64,000 bases of DNA, taken from the NCBI GenBank assembly GCA_009761415.1, contig QUOL01000022.1, positions 124,001 to 188,000 of the forward strand, in the 5' to 3' direction. Each line of letters starts with the position of its first letter. Position 1 is the stretch's first letter. The stretch is from Sarcomyxa edulis (lineage: Eukaryota > Basidiomycota > Agaricomycetes > Agaricales > Mycenaceae). The position numbers were made by a program, and so were the translations under genes. Under the pieces are notes generated by a model. That model ran no database searches and was not told the origin of the DNA. It saw nothing but the letters and a program-made list of their open reading frames with translations. Of the stretch, positions 45,566-56,296 are shown piece by piece.

Positions 45566-46846
45566 TAGGTCATGTACCAGAATTCAATGTCCAATGTTCG
45601 ATTGTATAAATGAGCTCTGACCAGCAGCAGAGGAACCAGGATAAAGAGGAGATGGGGATGGGAAGGACGTGTCCAGTAAGAACGTGCGATATAGAGATAT
45701 GTACTTATCGGAAGAAATGGGAGAGGAAAGAGTGTTCAATGGTAATTGGTAAGGAGCCTCGATAATATAAACTCTACGTCAGAACTGCTCTATGAAGATT
45801 GAAATGAGTTGAAGGCGAACTCAAAAGGGGTATGTAAACGCACGGACGTGATAGTTGAGACCATCATATGCAACCAAAGCGACAAATGGGCTCGGGCTCT
45901 CGCTTCACATCAGGTGTGACGATTTGAGTAGTCTAGCATCACTTCTATCAATACGCAAAGAAGAGGGAGAGAGATATAGGTTCGCCTAACAGGTGTTTTG
46001 GTGACGATATCACCGGAAATCGGGGTTGCTGAGACCACGAGCGACACTATGGCAGAATATCAGAGGACAGAACAACGGCCGCAACAAGATTGAAATGCTT
46101 ACTATAAGCCAAAGCGAGTGTGATAAATATTTTTGAGTGCATAGCGAGTAATCAAGATGGTCCTGAGAGTAGGGGTGTTGTGGACTGAAGCTTTACTGTG
46201 TGGTGTGAAGAAACATCTTGTTTGCTCGGTCTGTTAAGTACCAAACGGGACCTTCTGGAATACAAGCGATACGCCGAAAGTGGCACTAGAGCCCGTGATG
46301 TTCTACATCCATGGGATATCAATGGGATACCCAAATGTGAATCGAAGGGCGTTGTGAAGACAGAGTTGAGACAGAGTCGGGATAATGTTTGAAGGCGCAC
46401 ATATCATCGGCGTCCAATACCTATGATCAGGTACATCGAATGAGACACGAGTGTGTAGATCTAGAGCTTAACGAGAGTGGCCACGTTTTGCGCTCAACAA
46501 ACGAATGTCCTAAAAAGGAACATGCATTGTGGGAGAAGGATTTCCTTTGGCTTTCTCGGATTTGACCGTTATATTCAGACTGAGATATAAGTACAGGGAC
46601 TAGAGCAGGAGGATCATTGAGATAGATACAATTGGGTAGGGTGGATCAAGCTTACCAGAAGGGATTCGAAAAGTGGAGACAAGGTAAATGGTACATATAA
46701 AACGCCTACAAGAGAAAAATATGACATAATGTATTCTCCGATATGGAAAGCCTCCCAACGCAGAACAAGGACCGGAAGTAACTGCGCTGGATAAAATCAG
46801 TACCAGAGCAAATCGACCGATCAAGATAATCATGAGATGCACTCAC
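45566..46846. other. Intergenic, 1.3 kb
   Basis: No coding gene, RNA or repeat can be supported between the MuiA-like and BTB genes. Confidence 0.3.
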
Positions 46847-47731
46847 TCAAATGCATTTTCTCAAACCCTCGATGCATTCGCGGATAACGCGTAGCGTCTC
46901 CGGCTTGTCATAAAGTACGCGATCGCACGTAGGATTCGAGCATTTCGCTCTCCAGCAAGCCAAAGATTCCGGCCAATTTTCCAACCCATGATCAAGGATA
47001 GTATCGCCAAGAGGTCTCTCATCCATTTCCAAAATGATCTTGTACTTCAATTCTCGCCATGTATGATAGTCGATCAACGTCCCGCAGGATATGCAGTTCG
47101 ATGCATGACCTGAGACGAAAGGGGGATCGTTCAAACGCCGCCTCAATCCTTCACGACGACTGTGGTGGAGGTCAAATAGGTTGAGCACGGCATCGATCCC
47201 GAGACTTTGTAATTTTGGACGCATTTCTGGTTTACGGAGGTTGTACACCAAAGTCTGAGTCGATGCTAGTTTCGCTTCTTGCTCCCAATCGTAACGACAG
47301 GCAGCGGTATAGATATGAAACGGATCATCGACTAGGGGAGATATCATCACGAGGATGCGAATGATGGACATCGGGCCTGGCATATCGTACTTCTCTGCGG
47401 CGTAGAGCACGGAATCCACCAAAGCAAATTCTGTCATGGGGAGAATTGGAAGGCCGCATATCATGCGCAGTAGACATTCCAAGGTATGGGCGTCTTCGTC
47501 TAACGCTATGGTCTCCAATGGCGCTGGAGTGGACTTTTGCGGAAGAGAAAACATAGTACGAAACCACCCCGAGGTGGTTTTGAGAGTATAAGAGTGAACG
47601 CGGAATAGTTCTCCACCCTTTGCCCGGAGAATTATGTCGGCATCGGGTGAGGAGAAAAGGGGGTGCAGAAGGTTGTGGTCTGGCGTTGAGACGTAAGACT
47701 TGATGAAGTCCGGTTCAGAGTCGCCCTGCAT
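46847..47731 (-). CDS. BTB/POZ-domain protein
   Basis: A single exon of 294 aa from the ATG at 47731 (MQGDSEPDFIK). The BTB core reads FSSPDADIILRAKGGELFRVHSYTLKTTSGWFRTMF, LETIALDEDAHTLECLLRMICGL, and ALVDSVLYAAEKYDMPGPMSIIR (about residues 25-120). The C-terminal part (YDWEQEAKLASTQTLVYNLR..., and a four-Cys pattern CISCGTLIDY...CWRAKCSNPTCDR) is typical of the many basidiomycete BTB proteins. These may act as Cul3 adaptors or dimerisation modules; the role here is unknown. Confidence 0.85.
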   Translation of the reverse strand: MQGDSEPDFIKSYVSTPDHNLLHPLFSSPDADIILRAKGGELFRVHSYTLKTTSGWFRTMFSLPQKSTPAPLETIALDEDAHTLECLLRMICGLPILPMTEFALVDSVLYAAEKYDMPGPMSIIRILVMISPLVDDPFHIYTAACRYDWEQEAKLASTQTLVYNLRKPEMRPKLQSLGIDAVLNLFDLHHSRREGLRRRLNDPPFVSGHASNCISCGTLIDYHTWRELKYKIILEMDERPLGDTILDHGLENWPESLACWRAKCSNPTCDRVLYDKPETLRVIRECIEGLRKCI

Positions 47732-47945
47732 ATGCACTGGTGTGTAGCAGTCTCATTGAATGAAAATTCCTCATTGAGAAGACAAGAATGTATGCTCACA
47801 AATGTCGAAAGACTGATTGAATTTGTGAGAGGAAGAATATACTTGAACGTCGAACGATGAGAGTTGGAAACAAGAACTTCAACTTGTCACAACGCGATTG
47901 TAGATCGCGGGGTTAAATATAGATAGAGGACAGAAAAGGTACCGT

Positions 47946-47984
47946 GGCCGGCCGCGGCACCGAACGCATGTGCCGCGGCCGGCC
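47946..47984. promoter_or_regulatory. GC-rich perfect inverted repeat (15-bp stem, 9-nt loop)
   Basis: The left arm GGCCGGCCGCGGCAC (47946-47960) and right arm GTGCCGCGGCCGGCC (47970-47984) pair perfectly around CGAACGCAT. The structure lies between the divergent BTB (start 47731) and YCII (start 48020) genes, 35 bp before the YCII ATG. The arms contain CCGCGG and CGG/CCG triplets like those bound by fungal zinc-cluster regulators. In RNA it would be a stable 5'-UTR hairpin. Confidence 0.6.
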
Positions 47985-48019
47985 GAGCGCTCTCGAAATA
48001 ATTCTTGACTCTTATAAGT

Positions 48020-48589
48020 ATGATTGCTTTCTTTCGCAAGCTCCCATCATCTTCATACCTCGTAGGACAACGAAACACATTCAGAGCTATGTCTAGTAAC
48101 CCGGCACCTACTCTCCAACGATTCTTTGTTTATGCTCCAGATCAGACCGATGCTGGTGCGTTTCAACGCAGGCTTGCAGTCAGGCCAGTGCATCTCGAAG
48201 CTGCGAAGAAGAGGATCGGAGAAGGGTTCATACGTAAGACCATCTCCTCTTGAATCGTATGATGTTTTGAGAATAGCTGACACCGATTGTCTCTTTTGTC
48301 CAAATCGCGTTTCCAGGCGTTGGAGGGATGCTCTTGACTCCGGAATCGATTGAGACACCCGACGCGGATAAGAAGATGATTGGGTCGACCTTCATTTGTG
48401 AAGCTGCGAGCATTGCGGAGGTGAAGGAAATGGTCGAGAGCGACGCGTATTATACCTCTGACGTTGTGAGTATTCAATAATTTCCTCCCTGCCTGAAGAG
48501 AATGCTTGTTGATCAATCGATACATATTACAGTGGGATCGCGAGAAAATTGTGATCCTGCCCTTCGTGGCCGCTACACCGATTCCTTGA
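48020..48589 (+). CDS. YCII-domain protein
   Basis: Exons 48020-48233, 48317-48465 and 48533-48589 give 139 aa. MIAFFRKLPSSSYLVGQRNTFRAM looks like a mitochondrial presequence. The ferredoxin-like YCII domain follows: QRFFVYAPDQTDAGAFQRRLAVRPVHLEAAKKRIGEGFIRVGGMLLTPE (with the conserved R-x2-HLE), GSTFICEAASIAEVKEMVESDAYYTSDVWDREKIVILPFVAATPIP. YCII proteins act as small dehydratase or lyase-like domains in some bacteria; no substrate is known for this group. Confidence 0.85.
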
Positions 48590-49094
48590 TCATCTACCAA
48601 CGGTTTTCTGTATGAAGGAATCAGAATGTACAATATGTACCGTGATATATCTATTGCTCGCTCGCTGTTTTCCCGCCATCTTGAGTTACTGTATCGCACT
48701 GCACGAACGAATGATATCGGCATGGTGCGAATCAGTTGGTCGTGCTCGTCTTCATCAATCATGATATCAAGAATTGGATGCATATGGGTTGCATCACAGA
48801 AGCGTTGGGTCCAAGTTCTTCAGAGTTCCTTCTGATCGATTACTCACCTCTTCACTCGGTAGGTAAAAGACTATTTTTTCAACGCTGCAGTGCTATGACA
48901 TTACCTTGCAAATCAGACACTCCAGGGAGTACGACCTACCAAGACGCACTTTGACGTAAGTTTTGCGACTCGTCATTCCCAGGTTCATGTCTTCTTTTTA
49001 CAGAATTTATCAACAATCTTGGAATTATAATGCACTCAGCAAGGCACTTATCACGAGTCAAGCATAGATAATCTAATTTTGATCATCATTGTCT
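48590..49094. other. Intergenic
   Basis: No gene is supported. Confidence 0.3.
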
Positions 49095-50164
49095 GCAGGA
49101 TAGATGAACAAATCGAGAGCATTTGGGACAATCTAGGGCGAACAGTCAGCTTGAGAAAGTGGGAGCCAAGAAATGACCACTAACATCGTCTTTGATAGCT
49201 TCACCAACCTTCAGTTCGACCTCCAACCTCTGCTCGATGCGATCATATGTTTTCTGAGTAATCTTCCCAACTACGACATCCCCGATGAACGGAAGGACCG
49301 GAGGGTGGAAGAAATTGAAGAAAGACTCGAGACCATCACCTGTCAAAGTCTTGCCCGGCATCCAATCGATATCGGTTCCAACAGAGCGTTCAAACTGGAA
49401 ATCCCCGCCTATCGACTCCGCTTTCACTGATCCTTTCTTGAAGAAATACGTCTTTTCAAGAACACTGTTCTGCAGATACTCGTTCGGCTCGAAATAGAAA
49501 CTAAGCTTGAATCCTGGGTTTGGGTCGGGAGCGTCCGTGATATACGAATACTCGACGTCGATGAGGTGCTTCAATGGCTCGATGTCGCGTTCGACGATCA
49601 TCTCAGCGACGTCTACCGAATGCTGCAGGACCGTAAGCCAGAAGTGAGGGATGCCCTCGCAGTATTTGACCGCAGAATTTCGAGGGGGAGGGGAAAAGCC
49701 CAACTCCTCCTTCAGTATGTTTTCGCCTTCCACGATCTCGTCCACGCTAGGTTTGGAACTACCGTCTATAAGAGCCTTTCGCCGCTCATACAACGGCTCT
49801 ACAAGTTGCGTATACTGTGTGAGAAGATGAGCACTATTTGAAACGTAGGGATACTGTGAAGTGTATGTAAATTCCTTACCTTCTTTTCCAGCTGCAAAAG
49901 CTCCCGTCGATATTCATTCTCAAGCAGGGTCTGCTTCTTCTCTACGCTTTTCAGCGCCTCAATAATTACCTTCACATCATCGGTGAACTTATCGAGATAT
50001 CCAGCCTCATCCTCTGAATCGGTGTCTGGAACATCTGAAGCAGACGAGGAGGAGACGCCGTCCTCGGAAGGTGAAAGCTCGTCTGTCGGATCGATCTGCT
50101 TAGACTGCATCAGCAGAGATGTTAGTCACCGCGATGATGTGCATAAGGTACTTGCCTTCTTCAT
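49095..50164 (-). CDS. Nucleosome assembly protein (NAP1 family)
   Basis: This is a histone H2A-H2B chaperone acting in nucleosome assembly. It reads SKQIDPTDELSPSEDG, an acidic Ser-rich lead, FTDDVKVIIEALKSVEKKQTLLENEYRRELLQLEKK-YTQLVEPLYERRKALIDG (the long dimerisation helix, interrupted by an intron at about 49800-49880). Then IPHFWLTVLQHSVDVAEMIVERDIEPLKHLIDVEYSYI, GFKLSFYFEPNEYLQNSVLEKTYFF, DIDWMPGKTLTG and SFFNFFHPPV. The upstream start (ATG AAG AAG at 50164) needs a GC-AG intron (50105-50155); otherwise ATG at 50110 serves. The last exon near 49095 is uncertain: reading past DD at 49146 needs an intron to a short acidic end, and the family's long acidic tail is largely absent. Confidence 0.88.
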
Positions 50165-50816
50165 GTCTTTTCAATATTTGGAAGTGATAAACTGGGAGGG
50201 ACAAGGGAAGGCTCAATATTGTTGGGAGGTGTGCCTCAAATCTACTCTCTTGGCGGTCTTGCTACATATGACCCGCCTTTCCAGTATCTAGGGCTTCGGC
50301 ATCGTTGGAAGAGATATGAGCCTGGACTGACGAGTCGTGCCTATAGAACGCTGGTGTCATGCCGTCGTCTGCCACTCATTTCCGTGCTCGAGCTCGTGCT
50401 CGAGCCTCGAAGTAAATGGTTGTCTTATTGTAGAAGCTCGAGACATTCGCTCTCAGTCCGCAAGAATGACCGTGTCATCCTTCGTTATGGTTGTTGATAG
50501 TTCATAACAGGGCATCTGTGAAGTTATAAAGACGTTCCGAGTGTCTGTATGTATTGCTCGGATGCCAGTATTCTTTGAGTATTCTATATATGTTTGTGAG
50601 TCAGCTCTGAGAAAAGGGAATGAAAAGGAGCTGACATATTTCGAAACCAAGCACTGAGAACTTGAATATTTGCGATGCTTTTTGGCTCATGAACGACGAG
50701 TTCAACGTTAACGGCCGCCAACATCGAGGAGTTGAATGTCACCGGTGTCTCTTTGCCGAGGATTGCCGAGGATTGACGCCCAAATTGATCTCCGTGGCTC
50801 TTCCCCACGATCCACC
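50165..50816. other. Divergent intergenic region
   Basis: No gene is supported. A self-complementary GAGCTCGTGCTCGAGC-like stretch lies at about 50389-50405. Confidence 0.3.
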
Positions 50817-51996
50817 ATGTTCCCCACTTTCTACATCCGTTCCTCTCTTCTCCATATCCAACGTTCCACGCTACTTCGTTCAGCATTTACTCTAAGGAAG
50901 ATGTCTACTGAGTCTCAATCACAATACACACACATCTTGACAACGAACCCCGAACCCTCCGTGACCCTCATTACCCTCAACCGCCCGAAAGCTCTCAACG
51001 CGTTAAGTACACCCTTGATGTTAGAACTTGGACAGGCATTGAGGATTGCGGACAATGATGAAAAAATTGGGGCTATCGTGTTGACGGGGTCAGAGAAGGC
51101 GTTTGCTGGTGTGTTTCCCACAGACATATCGCGTCTTGGCTAACTATCTCAAAACTATGTGATTGAAAAGCTGGGGCTGATATCAAGGAAATGAAGGACA
51201 AGGAATGTAAGTCTTTGTTGTCCTGAGCTTTTTAAATGTCAGTCCCAATTGCCCTTGCAGTTTCTGATGTTTACAAAAACAACTTTCTCGAAAACTGGTC
51301 CGAGATGACGAAAATACGAAAGCCCGTTATCGCTGCCGTAAGCGGATATGCCGTGCGTAACAATTCATTTTTTATACCTGTTCTCTGGACTCTGATTCAA
51401 CCTGTAGCTAGGAGGTGGATGCGAATTGGCGTTAATGTGCGATATCATTCTTGCTTCCCCCACTGCTAAATTCGGACAACCTGAGATCAATCTCGGAGTC
51501 ATTCCTGGTGGAGGCGGTTCCCAACGGCTGACCAACGCAATTGGGAAGTCCCGTGCGATGGAGGTCATATTGACTGGCCGCAATATCAGTGCTTCGGAAG
51601 CAGAACGGTGGGGAATGGTCAGTAGGGTCGTCGCTGAAGGCGAAGGGCAAGTAGTCAAGGAGGCCGTGGAAATGGCCAAGGTAATTGCAAGCAAAGGACA
51701 AATTGCGGTTCAGGCAGGGAAGGAGGTAGTCAATGCTGGTAAGTGTATTTCGTTTGAGATAGCGACGGAGGATGAAGGCTAAACTTCCTTCTTTTGAATT
51801 TTTAGCGTACGAGCTAAGTTTGGCGGAAGGGCTGAGATTCGAGAGAAGAACGTTCCATGGTCTCTTCGCGACTAAGGATCAGAAAGAAGGTGAGCTGTTC
51901 GGTCTTTCTTGACACGTTCGTGATCTAAACCAAAATATGACGATAGGAATGGCTGCTTTTGCGGAGAAGAGGCCAGCAAAATTTACGAACAATTAG
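50817..51996 (+). CDS. Mitochondrial enoyl-CoA hydratase
   Basis: This is a crotonase-superfamily enzyme hydrating enoyl-CoA in mitochondrial beta-oxidation. The presequence [30 protein letters not shown] is Arg/Ser-rich. Then [53 protein letters not shown] (oxyanion-hole segment), [63 protein letters not shown]. The two catalytic Glu are in GGGCELA and FGQPEINLG. The C-terminus is [29 protein letters not shown], as in ECHS1. About six exons join in frame. Confidence 0.93.
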
Positions 51997-52876
51997 AGCC
52001 CTGGTATCGCAATGCGCGCGGTCAGCATGTATATCTCCCAAGGTGGCGTAGTCCTCAGACTGTGCTACTATTTCATGTATCATAGTAACAAATCTTCTTC
52101 GTTCATTCAAGTCATTTAGCTGACCTATCTGAGGTCTAAGATCGTGTGACGCTCTCAAAGACTTCCGATATCTAATCAGGAATCAGCGTGCTCTACGGTA
52201 ATGGCCTTCCTCAATAGAGCTCAATTTGCCTTGCTTTATAGTTTCAAGTGGCTCGCTAGTGTGGCGCAATTGTCGAAGGCAGACTTACGGTCACGGCCAA
52301 TTCCACAGGATAAGCCAATATATTCAAACACACAAACTCCGAGTCCTTTGTGACCATACACGAGACAACTACTCGCGGCTGACGCACCTCGGTGACCAGG
52401 CGAAGTTCACGTCTCAGTCGATGTTCAATCCAAGATGTGGCTCAGCTCGAGGAGAATAGTGTCAAGCTAGCCTAGCAGTATTCGAGCGTTGAGTGGAGTC
52501 ACTCAACACTTGAGTGATCGTGGTTGGAACCAAACAGAAGCGACGCGACGCGATCGTAATTTTCAACGGAAAGACCACCAGTCACAACGATATCACGGCC
52601 ACTATCAGACCTCGGCTCTACTAACCTCAATGAGCTTCTTTCGAAGATTATAATGAGATGTATTTAGTCGACTGCCATATTGCAGCCCCGGGCCAGTTCA
52701 AATCGTACGCTCTGAATAAGGGAAATGCTGACCGGTTACGGAAGCTCAGCGAAGGAATGGTTGGTCAAAAGTTCAAGTACCAGAGGGACAGCCGCCCCCT
52801 CAGGACTTACTTAGGCTTCTGTATAGTGTCAAATTGAAGTTTGTCAAGATGAACATGTAAATATGATCTCATTGTC
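51997..52876. other. Intergenic, convergent
   Basis: No gene is supported in 880 bp. Confidence 0.3.
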
Positions 52877-54804
52877 TCAGGCAAACAATATTTGGTTCGC
52901 CTTGTCAATAACTGCCGTTGACCCAGACGCTGGAAACGGCTCCAATCCGAGCATCCGTCGACCTTCCTCAGACTTGATGTCTGCAATCGTTGCACGTCCC
53001 TTGAATTTCGATTCGCCTTCACCGCCGGGGAAGTCGCTGGATTCCAACGGTAAGAATCCAGTCTTTGTAGTCATTCAGACACGAGACTTACGGTGCAGGT
53101 AGGCCAGAAAGGAAGTTGACCCTCTGGTCGCGAAGATATCCAGCACTTGAGAGAGAGAATATCAGTACGTAGCCTGCGTTTTGCACATATGCATGTGGCG
53201 GGGCACTCACTTGTGAAGTGTGAGAGGAACTGCAGGGATATACATGACGGATGAATCACCGAGACCCTGGTGGCGCAACTCGACGGCGTGAATAACATCG
53301 CAGTGCCCTAGGTGGTCTCTGCCGTCAGCTTCTACATTGTTTCCAATATAAGTCGATAGGTCATACGTACAGTAGACCTGATCTCCAGGTTCCACCTTCG
53401 GCATAGACACCATCGTCTTGTCTAGTCTCAGATGAGGATGCGTCCTCTCGTTGAGCTCTTGAGCCTTCCCTGGAACGCTTCCAGGGAAATCCGTGCTTGT
53501 CGCATCGAGTTCCCAGTCATTGACGTTCAGCGCGTTCGGCGACGAACCGTTTCGGAGTCGGAAGAATGGACGAAGGATAGAATACGCAGTGGAGAGGGCC
53601 AGCCTCGGGTATACACGAAGGGTACCCTCGTTAGGCCCTGTGCTCGACATGGAGGTCCACCCTTGCCACGGCCTAAAGACAGAGCACTGGTTTCTATAGT
53701 CATCCGCGAATGTCAATCAGAATTAAACCTGAGATATGGAGAGGCACGCACGATCCATGGTACAAATCTTGTTTTGCACCAATTCTCGGGCTAGCGTCAT
53801 ACGGATCGTGTTGGCGCCAGTTGCTACCGCCTTCCAAAATTCTCTTGAAGCAGCTTCTGTAGCCAGGGTCTTCCCACCTTTCGAGGGAGCCGCCGTCAAT
53901 ATGTGGGCCCAAGGCAAATTTAGAATCGCCTGGATGGCGAATACGAAGTCTGTCGAAGTACGAAATGGGAGTGGAGAGGCTGATCTCCGTGTTGGGGTCG
54001 GAAGTGTGCCAGAGCGTTAACAGAAACCGTTGTGTATCAACGAGCGCCGGATGAGTGCGTGCGAAGATCTGGCTCTTGGAGTTGTACAACTCGTAAACTT
54101 GGATGTTATCCGATGGGAAACCTATGATGGAAAATGAGCAATGGGAAACAGTAACGGTAACGGCAAAGGGAAAAAAAATCGGGATGTAGGTACCTTTGAC
54201 ACGGTCAGAATTAGCAGCTGCGTAGTCCCTGATATCCTGCTTCCACTGCAAGGCCTCCTGGAGAAAGTGCGATGATCGGCATCAAGTCAACGTATTAATA
54301 GTCTGACACAGTACCAACCTCTTTTGGAACACCACCAGTCACGACCAATGAGCCGGTCCTCTTCACATCCTCAAGTTGTGCGGTGGAGAGCCCCCTACGT
54401 ATATCCGAAAACGGTACACAGGGAATGATCTAGTAGCATAGACTGTGAGCATAGATTGAAAACAGGAAGAACATGTTCCAGAAGGAACCTACATCCGAGC
54501 CGCGCGCAACGATCTCCTCCGTGGCGCTTTCGAGTTCCGTCAAAACCTCCTTCCAGCTCTGTACGAGATTTTCTTGATATATCTCCTTCTTCAAGGCAGA
54601 AAAACGCTCAGGTAACACGACAGGTGCTTGTCCTTCCAAGGAAGGGAAGGCATTCGCGATGGATCCTTCTTCCTTGGGCGCTCTTGTAGTGGCTTCAGCA
54701 ACCATGGCCAGAGCCCTCGAAGTCGAGGGCAGTGCGAGTTTACGAGCATAGGTGAGAGAAGTAGCTTGGGCTACGCGGAAAGCGGTACTTGAGAGGAGGA
54801 CCAT
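52877..54804 (-). CDS. DUF1479 (YbiU-like) putative Fe(II)/2-oxoglutarate oxygenase
   Basis: This is a cupin-fold oxygenase-like protein. The N-terminus MVLLSSTAFRVAQATSLTYARKLALPSTSRAL resembles a mitochondrial presequence. Next are VLPERFSALKKEIYQENLVQSWKEVLTELESATEEI, IIPCVPFSDIRRGLSTAQLEDVKRTGSLVVTGGVPKEEALQWKQDIRDY, YNSKSQIFARTHPALVDTQRFLLTLWH, and LGPHIDGGSLERWEDPGYRSCF with the HxD metal pair. Further on come FRPWQGWTSMSSTGPNEGTLRVYPRL and GDQVYCTYDLSTY...CDVIHAVELRHQG, supplying the distal His. The end is DFPGGEGESKFKGRATIADIKSEEGRRMLGLEPF at 52877. About six exons; I see no lesion. The substrate is unknown. Confidence 0.87.
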
Positions 54805-56296
54805 GATGTTCAGGTTCAAAAGAGAAGTCGTCCACGGTGCTGTTTTATATGTATCCGTGCAAGAGTTCACATGATTTATCTATGTAGATAAGCATGGATG
54901 TGGAGGCAAAAGAAAGTGACATGAGATAGCTCACAGGGTATCATCAAATGGAATATGACGATGCAATTGGCTCTTGGACAGCCTGGATTTGAGGGGAAAG
55001 CTGGTGGAAGTCTATTACTCCGAGGTTTTCCCGCGTTTACGATCCTGCCCTCCCCGCGGCGAGCAGGCGGCTCAACAGTAGCTCCTACATGGGGTGCGAG
55101 ATCTGGAGGGAAAGATGGTATTAACGACCGTCGTAGATAGGATGAAGAGAATTTTTTGTGGTGAATACTCACAATTGCGCCACATTGACGACGCCCAACT
55201 AAATTTCAGTGCGTCGAGATGTTTCCAGTCACCGTTAGATGACAAGATCTCGAGCACAGGACCTGCTCTTCTTAGGAACGTTGCATTAAGGGAGATAATC
55301 GTAAGGTCTAACAATGGACGTAGACGTAGACCGTGGTATGATTCTGCTCAATGAGAAACAAAGAAATCAATTTCTCAGGGAAATCCAAAAAGAACAGTTT
55401 AAGATTACTCATTGATCGAGTTGCAACGCACTCTCCCGCAGGGTTCCAATCCGCAGTCAGTCTCAAGCACGTCTCGCGTATTCGTACCAAAATACCCGTT
55501 GATCTACTCTCCATTGATCCTGATTCCACCGTGCATCATAACCTCAATCGATCGACATGATATCCTCGGAGTGGTCTCCGAGCAGTGACAAATGAACCAT
55601 TCCGGACCACGAGGGAGACTGGTGCCAAAAAACCTTGTCAGACGCTCGAGTCAGAGTCATGGCAATGAAGAAGGAGAATACTTAGGGCGATTTCGAGTGC
55701 CTAGCAGTCTTCCGCTACCTTCTTGCACAAACATCCGTCGTGGTAGGTGTATCGATACTGTACGATTTTCACCAATCTCCTGTTTTTTGACAAGTTTTCT
55801 GGTTGGACGCGTCAGCTTGACAAATACAAAAAGCCGAGCTCTGCAGAAGCACTTACACTCACAGTGACTCACTGCCAGTTCGTTCATAACCCCATCCCAA
55901 TATGGAGAGCATGTAGCACCTGATGCGGCCCATGGCCCAGCTCTTCTCTGACAGTCTTGCTCGAATTTCTACCTTCCAGCCTCGATAAACTGATCATTAC
56001 AAGAAATTCCAAAATTAATATCAAGCCAATGCACATACCGGGACTGATTTCACCTGCACGCGTCAACACACAACCATAGGCCTTGCCCGATTTCTCGACA
56101 TCTTCGTGCAGGATACAGATCGGATCTCAACTTGGGCTTGCGATGTACTTACGCTCGAAGACTTGACAAATTGTGGCAACTTGAAGACTCGGAGCGACGC
56201 GTGACAGTCACATCTCACTGTGTGCGGTGACGCGTTCCGTGACTGTCACTGTGCCCACTGAAGTCCCTTCGACCATCGATATCTCACTCATCACAG
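54805..56296. other. Intergenic, 1.5 kb
   Basis: There are small open frames on both strands, none with a recognised motif or convincing splice pattern. No supported gene or repeat. Confidence 0.3.

Noticed and set aside
47735..47737. Upstream start (GTG) for the BTB gene
   Set aside because: The codon is GTG; the first ATG in frame is two codons later at 47731.
41591..54804. A secondary-metabolite cluster (metallo-hydrolase, BTB, DUF1479 oxygenase, nearby transferases)
   Set aside because: There is no core synthase, transporter or pathway regulator, and housekeeping genes are interleaved.
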